Part shown: piece after piece, positions 58,736-64,000 of the stretch
Layout: each line of letters starts with the position of its first letter
Numbering within the stretch: position 1 is the stretch's first letter
Assembly (NCBI RefSeq): GCF_027912535.1
Contig: NZ_CP115465.1
Coordinates: 1,840,001-1,904,000 of the forward strand
Reading direction: 5' to 3'
DNA length: 64,000 bases
Source: Brevundimonas sp. NIBR11
Lineage (GTDB): Bacteria > Pseudomonadota > Alphaproteobacteria > Caulobacterales > Caulobacteraceae
Program-made: the position numbers and the translations under genes
Notes under the pieces: generated by a model
The model's database searches: none
Told to the model about the DNA's origin: nothing
The model's input: the letters and a program-made list of their open reading frames with translations, nothing else

Positions 58736-59116
58736 ATGGATCGCACTGAAGTCGTCGCCAGCGTCGCTGGTGATCTCTACGCTACCGAAAAGGCGGTTGA
58801 CGCCGCCATCACCTCGGCAACGACCCTCGTTCAATCCATGATCGGCGCTCGCACGCTGCTGAAGGCCTCCCCGGTCGCCGGCGCTGTGTCGCAGGCCAAG
58901 GCCATCGAGGCGATCGCCGCCCTCTCGGCCGCTCGCGACGCCGTCGTGGCCTGCCACGCCGAGTTGGCCAAGGATCACCGTCGCATGGGCTATGGTGTTT
59001 ACGCCGTGGGCCCGCTCGACAAGCCCGACGATGGCGAATGGGGCCAGGGCGTCCCGCCGCCGGCCGCGCCGGTCGAACAGAAGCTGACCACCGTCCGGCC
59101 CGTCCGCGTCGCGTGA
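58736..59116 (+). CDS. Unknown helical protein with VGPLDKP motif (paralogue 2)
   Basis: A 126-residue protein homologous to its upstream neighbour. The shared pattern includes an Ala-rich amphipathic helix region, an AI-x-AL-x-x-AR segment, a conserved His, a MG-x(4)-AVGPLDKP motif (here YGVYAVGPLDKPDDG) and a Pro-rich tail. Identity looks roughly 30 percent by eye. The ATG at 58736 has GGAAGGGG upstream, and a CtrA-like box lies 28 bases before it. No family name is known to me. Independent promoters seem likely because of the 48-base gap and the box. Confidence 0.72.
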   Translation: MDRTEVVASVAGDLYATEKAVDAAITSATTLVQSMIGARTLLKASPVAGAVSQAKAIEAIAALSAARDAVVACHAELAKDHRRMGYGVYAVGPLDKPDDGEWGQGVPPPAAPVEQKLTTVRPVRVA

Positions 59117-59204
59117 ATTCGGGTTAATGTCGAGGACTTCGGTTTTCGACAGACCAGACTCGAAGCATTATCGCCCTCGCGTCCTTCGACGCGGGGGCGA
59201 TTTC

Positions 59205-59636
59205 ATGTTGGACACCCTGTACTCGCAGATCGGCCTGCTGCCGATGGTGCTGGTCGGAATCTTCGCCTTCACCAAGGGCGACGAGCCCGAGCGGCTGGCG
59301 ATGGGCGCCTATCTGCTGGGCTGGATCGCCGGCATGCTGATCCAGGCCGACGGCGCTTTGCATCAGAACTGGCAGCCGGGCCTGTTTGCCCTCGACGTCA
59401 TCATGTTGCTGGTGCTGGGCGGCCTGGCCTGGAAGTTCCGCCGTACCTGGCCGATCTGGGCCGCCTCGCTGCAACTCATCATCGTCATGAGCCACCTGGT
59501 GATCCTCTTCGACATGCGCGGAGGGATCATGTCCTTCTACACGATCCTGAACCTGGCCAGCTACGGCATCCTCATCGCCATCGGTCTCGGCACCTTCTGG
59601 GCCTGGCAGGAGCGTCGCGCGGCGGGGCTGGAGTAG
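59205..59636 (+). CDS. Four-helix membrane protein of unknown function
   Basis: A 143-residue protein with four hydrophobic helices (LLPMVLVGIFAF, MGAYLLGWIAGMLIQADGAL, LFALDVIMLLVLGGLAW, and a longer C-terminal pair). The Asp and His in QADGALHQNW and the loop TKGDEPER suggest a folded polar surface between helices 1 and 3. No named family is recognised. The ATG at 59205 is preceded by GGGGGCGAT, a plausible ribosome site. An upstream ATG at 59127 is unlikely. It follows the second VGPLDKP gene by 88 bases and precedes the S24 regulator by 47 bases. Confidence 0.65.
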   Translation: MLDTLYSQIGLLPMVLVGIFAFTKGDEPERLAMGAYLLGWIAGMLIQADGALHQNWQPGLFALDVIMLLVLGGLAWKFRRTWPIWAASLQLIIVMSHLVILFDMRGGIMSFYTILNLASYGILIAIGLGTFWAWQERRAAGLE

Positions 59637-59683
59637 GCTGATATTCCTAGCTAGGATGGTCGCCGAATCGAAAGGCGGATCCC

Positions 59684-60319
59684 ATGCCCCTCTCCCACGC
59701 CAAAGTCTGGGCTGCGCTCGACGAGATCGCCAGCCGTGAGGGCCTGTCCGTGTCCGGCCTGGCCAAGCGCGCCGGACTGGACTCGACCTCGTTCAACGTC
59801 TCCAAGCGGTTCGGCCCCGGCGAGGCCCGCCGCCCCCGCTGGCCCTCGACGGAAAGCCTGACGCGGGTGCTTGAGATCGCCGGCCTGTCGCTGGCGGAGT
59901 TCGCGGCCCTGGCCGAGGACGATGACCAGCGCCCCCCGACCATTCCCCTGCTGGGCATGGCTCAGGCGGGCGCCGACGGCTTCTTCGACGACGCGGGCCT
60001 GCCCACCGGCGAGGGCTGGGATCAGACCGCGCTCCCCTTGCCCCACCCGTCGCTGTTCAGCCTGGAGATCACCGGCGATTCGATGGCGCCTCTCTACCGT
60101 CAGGGCGACCGCGTCCTCGTCGATCGCGACCGCACCGATGTGCGAAAGGGCGACCGCGTCGTGGTCCGCACCACGACCGGGGAGACCACGGCCAAGGAGA
60201 TCGCCTCCCTGACCGCCAAATCCGTCACCCTGAACTCGATGAACCCGGCCTATGAACCGCGCGTCATCGCCCGCAAGGACATCGACTGGATGGCCCGCAT
60301 CCTCTGGGTCAGCCAGTAG
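59684..60319 (+). CDS. XRE-type repressor with S24 (LexA-like) autocleavage domain
   Basis: A 211-residue regulator. Residues about 5-75 contain a helix-turn-helix (LSVSGLAKRAGLDSTSFNVS), and 87-205 a S24 peptidase domain with the serine in ITGDSMAP (Ser133), the lysine in TTAKEI (Lys171), and the family-type RQGDRVLVD. An Ala-Gly pair in GMAQAGADG (95-96) could be the cleavage site. Prophage or SOS-type repressors have this layout. No phage genes surround it, so it may be a host regulator common in this lineage. It ends 9 bases before a strong terminator. Confidence 0.82.
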   Translation: MPLSHAKVWAALDEIASREGLSVSGLAKRAGLDSTSFNVSKRFGPGEARRPRWPSTESLTRVLEIAGLSLAEFAALAEDDDQRPPTIPLLGMAQAGADGFFDDAGLPTGEGWDQTALPLPHPSLFSLEITGDSMAPLYRQGDRVLVDRDRTDVRKGDRVVVRTTTGETTAKEIASLTAKSVTLNSMNPAYEPRVIARKDIDWMARILWVSQ

Positions 60320-60328
60320 GCACGCAAA

Positions 60329-60352
60329 AAGGCCGCCCCGAAGGGCGGCCTT
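60329..60352. terminator. Bidirectional intrinsic terminator
   Basis: AAGGCCGCCC (60329-60338), loop CGAA, GGGCGGCCTT (60343-60352): a perfect 10-bp stem with A-run before (60326-60330) and TTCTTCGTT after. It serves the S24 gene on the plus strand and, in the opposite sense, the SH3 gene that ends at 60426. Confidence 0.88.
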
Positions 60353-60425
60353 CTTCGTTGTACCGGTCTCGGCCGCGCTAAAGCAGCAAGGCTCCGCGAG
60401 CCGAGCGGTAGCGCCCTTCCCAGCC

Positions 60426-60902
60426 TTAGTAAGGCTGGACGTAGTGCGCGTTGACCCAACCGCCGCCGGCGATCTGGACCCACTCGCCCTGCGAGCCGAT
60501 GGCCGTGAAGGGCTGGCCAGCGGACAGCGAGCCGGCCTGGCGGTAGCTCGTGCCCGGACCCGAGCGAATGCGCAGGTTCGACGAGGCGCGATACTGGGCG
60601 CCCGAAGAATTGGCTTGCGAGTTCACGCGAGCGCGTTGTTGGTTGCAGCCGATGTAGGACCCCGCAGCCGCACCGGCGGCGGCGCCGCCCACGGCGCCGA
60701 GCGTGCGCTCATTGGACGAGATACGGCTGCCGGCCAAGGCGCCCAGCACGCCGCCGATCACGGCGCCGGCTTGCTGACGACCACCGGGGGCGTCGCAGCT
60801 GGTGATCCCGTTCGACTGGGCCGAGGCGGCCATTGGGGCGGCGGTGACCAGAGCGGCCAGGGCGGCGGCCGTGGCCAGGGTGGTGTTGAAGGTCTTCGAC
60901 AT
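60426..60902 (-). CDS. Exported SH3-domain protein with glycine-zipper
   Basis: A 158-residue exported protein. It has a Sec signal peptide (TLATAAALAALVTAAPMAASA), a glycine-zipper region (AVIGGVLGALAGSRI, GAVGGAAAGAAAGSYIG) with two Cys (TSCDAPGG, GCNQQ), and a C-terminal bacterial SH3 domain (NLRIRSGPGTSYRQAGSLSA, GEWVQIAGGGWVNAHYVQPY). The ATG at 60902 sits 6 bases after GGAG and is preferred over 60914. Such proteins bind peptidoglycan or act as envelope anchors. It is separated from lysK by 115 bases on the same strand. Confidence 0.85.
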   Translation of the reverse strand: MSKTFNTTLATAAALAALVTAAPMAASAQSNGITSCDAPGGRQQAGAVIGGVLGALAGSRISSNERTLGAVGGAAAGAAAGSYIGCNQQRARVNSQANSSGAQYRASSNLRIRSGPGTSYRQAGSLSAGQPFTAIGSQGEWVQIAGGGWVNAHYVQPY

Positions 60903-61017
60903 GGCTCTCTCCATTCATCGAGGTTGGTCGATGGCAGGGAGAATGCGCTGGGCCACATGAAGGCTCCCGGAGCGCTGCCGTTATTTTCCGTTCATGTACG
61001 AAAACCGACCAAAGCCG

Positions 61018-62688
61018 CTACGTCGCCAGCTCCCCGTTCGCCCCGGCCTCGATCAGCTGAATCGTCTGCGCCAACCCGTAAATCGCGGCGAACGAGCCGA
61101 ACCTCGGCCCCTGCGACGCACCCAGCAGCACCTCGTACAGCGCCCCGAACCAACCCCGCAGCGGCTCGAACCCATGTTCCTTGCCGACGGCATACACCTC
61201 GCCCTGGATCAGCTCGCCGTCGGTCGTGTCCGCCGGCAGGGCCTTCAGCCGCCCGGCCAGATCCAGCAGCGCCGCCTTCTCCTTCTCGTCGGGCAGTCGG
61301 TACGACTTCGTCGGCTTCACGAAGTCCTCGTAGTAGTTCAGCGCCCGGTCCATCAGCCCGTCCAGCACGGGTTCGTTCTCCGGCGTCGCCTCGGGCAGAT
61401 ATTTGGCGAAATAGGCCCACAGCTGCGCCTTGGACGACGCGTTGGCCACCCCGACCAGGTTCAGCAGAAGAGAGAAACTGACCGGGCTCGCGACCTTTGG
61501 AGGATGGCCCGCGTGGATCGACCAGACGGCGTTGTCGATCCGCTTGGCCGGTTCCTGCGAGCCGTAGGCGTCGATGGCCCCGAGATAGTCGTCGATCGCG
61601 CGCGGAATGACGTTGAAATGCAGGCTCTTGGCCGACTTCGGCGACTGGAACATGTACCAGCTGAGGCTCTCCGGCGTGCCGTAGCGCAGCCACTGCTCCA
61701 TCGTCAGGCCGTTGCCCTTGGACTTGGAGATCTTCTTTCCCTCGACGTCCAGGAAGAGCTCGTAGTTGAAGCCCTCGGGCGGCGCCCCGCCCAGCGCGCG
61801 ACAGACCTTTGACGATTCGCGCACGCTCTCGATCAGGTCCTTGCCCGACATCTCATAATCGACGTCCAGCGCCGTCCAGCGCATGGCCCAGTCCGGCTTC
61901 CACTGCAGCTTCACATGGCCGCCCGTGACCGGAACCTCGGTGCGCCCGCCAGCCGGGTCGTCGAAGACGATCGTCCCCTTCTCCACGTTCCGCTCCAGCG
62001 TAGGCACCTGCAGCACGTGGCCCGTGATCGGGCTAATGGGCAGGAAGGGCGAGTAGGTCTCGCGCCGCTCCGGGCCCAGCGTCGGCAGCATGATCGCCTG
62101 CACCGCGTCGAACCGCTCCAGCAGCCGAAGCAGCACCTCGTCGAACCGGCCGCTCTTGTAGGTCTCCGTCGAGGACATGAACTCGTAGTCGAAGCCGAAG
62201 CTGTCGAGGAAGGCCCGCAGACGCGCGTTGTTGTGCGCCCCGAAACTGTCGTGCGTCCCGAACGGATCGCGCACCCGCGTCAGCGACAGATGCAGGTCCT
62301 CGCGCAGCATCTCCGGGTTCGGCACGCCCTCGGGCACCTTGCGCAGCCCGTCCATGTCGTCCGAGAAGGCGATCAACCGCGTGCGCCAATGATCGCCCGT
62401 CAGCGCCCGGAAGGCGTTCCGCACCATCGTCGTGCGCGCCACCTCGCCGAACGTGCCCATGTGCGGCAGGCCGGACGGGCCATAGCCCGTCTCCAGCACC
62501 ACCGGCTTCACCAGCGCTTCGAACGTCGCCAGCGCCTCGTCCGCCTTCCCGGCGTCCATCAGCAGCTTGGCCGCCGCCCGCTCCGGATCCGACAGTCGCT
62601 TCTTCAGGACGTGGTCCAGCAGGGCGCGGGCCTGTTCGAAGGGCCAGGACTTGGCTTCGAGAGCCAGATATTCGAGGTTCTGCAGCAT
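61018..62688 (-). CDS. lysK: Lysyl-tRNA synthetase, class I (LysK)
   Basis: A class I lysyl-tRNA synthetase of 556 residues, the archaeal-like form found in many alphaproteobacteria instead of class II LysS. The HIGH-type motif is PSGLPHMGTFGE, the KMSKS-type motif is KKISKSKGN, and the domain between contains the SSTETYKSGRFDEVL and KLQWKPDWAMRW segments. The C-terminal helical anticodon domain is complete. The start ATG at 62688 gives the normal N terminus (MLQNLEYLALEAKSWPF). It charges tRNA-Lys. It is followed by the SH3 gene and preceded by a DUF4126 gene. Confidence 0.95.
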   Translation of the reverse strand: MLQNLEYLALEAKSWPFEQARALLDHVLKKRLSDPERAAAKLLMDAGKADEALATFEALVKPVVLETGYGPSGLPHMGTFGEVARTTMVRNAFRALTGDHWRTRLIAFSDDMDGLRKVPEGVPNPEMLREDLHLSLTRVRDPFGTHDSFGAHNNARLRAFLDSFGFDYEFMSSTETYKSGRFDEVLLRLLERFDAVQAIMLPTLGPERRETYSPFLPISPITGHVLQVPTLERNVEKGTIVFDDPAGGRTEVPVTGGHVKLQWKPDWAMRWTALDVDYEMSGKDLIESVRESSKVCRALGGAPPEGFNYELFLDVEGKKISKSKGNGLTMEQWLRYGTPESLSWYMFQSPKSAKSLHFNVIPRAIDDYLGAIDAYGSQEPAKRIDNAVWSIHAGHPPKVASPVSFSLLLNLVGVANASSKAQLWAYFAKYLPEATPENEPVLDGLMDRALNYYEDFVKPTKSYRLPDEKEKAALLDLAGRLKALPADTTDGELIQGEVYAVGKEHGFEPLRGWFGALYEVLLGASQGPRFGSFAAIYGLAQTIQLIEAGANGELAT

Positions 62689-62728
62689 GGGCGGGATTTG
62701 CAGCCTCAACGCCCGGCGGTCAACGCAA

Positions 62729-63196
62729 TCAGCGCCGCCGGATGGCCCAGGCCACCACCGCCAGCCCAGCGCCGACGATCAGGATATCCTCGATCAGGCC
62801 GCTCTTCGTCTGTCCGATCTCGGCCATCGCCCGCTTGCGGCCCGCCAGCGTCAGATAGGCCATCGGCACGGCCGTCCCGACCGCTAGGGCCGCGCCGGTC
62901 CGCTCATGCCCCTTCGGCGCCAGGGCAGCGCCCGCGATACCGGCGCTCATCACCCGCGCCAAGAGGCCCAGGAACACGGTTCGATCGGGCGCCGACTTCA
63001 TCTTGTCGCCGTAGAGCTCACCCGCCCCCATCGCCAGCGCCCCGGCGGTAAACAGCGGCCGGTCCAGCAGCCATAGTTTTCCGGGCGTCTTCCGGTGCGC
63101 CAGATGCGCGCCGGCCAAGGCGGCCATCGGCGTCATGGACCGGGCGCTGGCGACGGCGCCGATCAGGGCGGAGGGCAGAAGGTCAAGGGCGTTCAT
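62729..63196 (-). CDS. DUF4126-like membrane protein
   Basis: A 155-residue inner membrane protein with about four to five hydrophobic helices. [19 protein letters not shown] at the N terminus and the [15 protein letters not shown] loop match the DUF4126 family of unknown function, as do the small length and the AGAALA-like glycine/alanine pattern. The ATG at 63196 was chosen over an upstream extension (63274). It lies 40 bases before lysK on the same strand and is divergent from queA. Confidence 0.75.
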   Translation of the reverse strand: MNALDLLPSALIGAVASARSMTPMAALAGAHLAHRKTPGKLWLLDRPLFTAGALAMGAGELYGDKMKSAPDRTVFLGLLARVMSAGIAGAALAPKGHERTGAALAVGTAVPMAYLTLAGRKRAMAEIGQTKSGLIEDILIVGAGLAVVAWAIRRR

Positions 63197-63285
63197 GCGG
63201 GCTGAATGCCCCGCTCGGCTTTGGGTTCGCCGCCCTGACCCGTCCCCTTGACCCGGCCACGCCTCCATGGCCATTGCGCCGCCTG

Positions 63286-64000
63286 ATGAGGACCGCAGAT
63301 TTCGACTTCGACCTGCCCGAGGACCGCATCGCGCTCCGCCCCGCCGAGCCGCGCGATTCCGCCCGCCTGCTGGTCGTGAAGGACGGCGATCTGGCCGACC
63401 GCGCCATCTCCGGCCTGCCCGACTTCCTTCGGTCCGGCGACGCCCTGGTCTTCAACGACACCCGCGTCATCCCCGCTCGCCTGTCGGGCGTCCGCGAACG
63501 CCCCAACCCCGGGATCGGCGGCGCGGAGGGCGACGTACTGACCGTCGAGGTCGAGGCCACCCTCCACCACCGCGACGCCCCCGATGTCTGGTCCGCCTTC
63601 ATGAAGCCGGGCAAGCGCATCAAGGCGGGCGACAGGATCGTCTTCTCTTCCCTCATTCCCCACGAGGGGAAGGGTGTGAGTGCGGAGGTTCTGGCCAAGC
63701 ACGACGACGGCCTGATCACCCTGAAGTTCGACCTGACCGGACCCGTACTGGACGACGCCATCCGCCAGGTCGGCGTCATGCCCCTGCCGCCCTATATCGC
63801 GGCAAAACGGCCGGAGGACGACCGCGACCGCTCGGACTACCAGACCGTCTTCGCCGAGCACGACGGCTCCGTCGCCGCCCCCACGGCGGGCCTGCACTTC
63901 ACCCCCCGCTTGCTGGACGCCATCCGGGCCAAAGGCGTTTCCACCCACGCCGTGACCCTCCACGTCGGCGCCGGCACCTTCCTGCCGGTCAAGGCCGACG
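63286..64000 (+). CDS. queA: tRNA preQ1(34) S-adenosylmethionine ribosyltransferase-isomerase QueA (3' end outside window)
   Basis: The first 238 codons of QueA, the enzyme that transfers the ribosyl moiety of SAM to preQ1 in tRNA to form epoxyqueuosine. The ATG at 63286 opens [19 protein letters not shown], the expected start. Family motifs seen are [43 protein letters not shown] and [13 protein letters not shown], the last just before the window edge. The usual full length is about 350 residues. It runs off the end. In many genomes tgt follows. It belongs to the same pathway as queC and queE at 53-54 kb. Confidence 0.96.
   Translation, partial: MRTADFDFDLPEDRIALRPAEPRDSARLLVVKDGDLADRAISGLPDFLRSGDALVFNDTRVIPARLSGVRERPNPGIGGAEGDVLTVEVEATLHHRDAPDVWSAFMKPGKRIKAGDRIVFSSLIPHEGKGVSAEVLAKHDDGLITLKFDLTGPVLDDAIRQVGVMPLPPYIAAKRPEDDRDRSDYQTVFAEHDGSVAAPTAGLHFTPRLLDAIRAKGVSTHAVTLHVGAGTFLPVKAD

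Overview
The window reads as chromosomal DNA of a high-GC alphaproteobacterium of the order Caulobacterales, most likely Brevundimonas or a close relative. The reasons are the strong G/C preference at third codon positions, the mreB-mreC-mreD-mrdA-rodA order, a methionine synthase split into two genes, a class I lysyl-tRNA synthetase, an Oar-like TonB-dependent receptor and several small envelope proteins without wider relatives that I recognise. No rRNA, tRNA, CRISPR array, insertion sequence, integrase or replication origin was seen. No stretch longer than 300 bases lacks a gene.

Layout. 1-4.4 kb: the end of an unidentified protein, a pyroglutamyl-peptidase-like protein without its nucleophile, an MFS carrier, a DUF423 protein, proline iminopeptidase and a coiled-coil protein. 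4.4-10.4 kb: the elongasome operon mreB-mreC-mreD-mrdA-rodA on the minus strand, with 4-base overlaps from mreC onward. 10.6-20.5 kb: housekeeping genes (GST, a VTT membrane protein, aspartate aminotransferase, polyprenyl synthase, a methyltransferase, a TetR/SDR divergent pair, EttA). 20.6-31.8 kb: the most accessory-looking region. A 1409-residue RTX protein and an RTX-type metalloprotease, both with four DUF4214 units and a similar C-terminal tail, flank a chagasin-type inhibitor lipoprotein, the osmoregulated-glucan synthase OpgH, a DUF998 protein and an OpgC-like acyltransferase. 31.8-39.9 kb: a dehydrogenase, a DUF6065 protein, then a tightly coupled methionine operon headed by an ArsR-methyltransferase fusion with a 26-bp perfect palindrome just upstream (metF, MetH N-part, an unknown gene, MetH C-part). 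39.9-50 kb: a TonB-dependent receptor, a BLH-type phosphatase, metallo-beta-lactamase-fold hydrolase, fatty-acyl-CoA ligase, lipoproteins, uridine kinase and a TetR regulator. 50-64 kb: pdxH, a J-domain-like protein, aroC, the queuosine genes queE, queC and the start of queA, a hybrid histidine kinase, a metallo-beta-lactamase exonuclease, tandem thioesterases, a paralogous pair of unknown small proteins, an S24 repressor, an SH3 protein and lysK.

How they fit together. The mre/mrd genes build the lateral cell wall. The methionine operon supplies methyl groups, and its palindrome suggests autoregulation by the ArsR-methyltransferase protein. QueE and QueC make preQ0, and QueA acts late in the same tRNA modification. 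The 20.6-31.8 kb block appears devoted to the cell surface and periplasm: two probable type I secretion substrates around periplasmic glucan synthesis and an envelope-anchored protease inhibitor. No type I secretion ABC transporter is present in the window, so export would rely on genes elsewhere.

Limits. Product names come from reading motifs and overall similarity to remembered families. No database search or structure prediction was run. Start codons were chosen by Shine-Dalgarno, overlap and family length, and are marked where doubtful.
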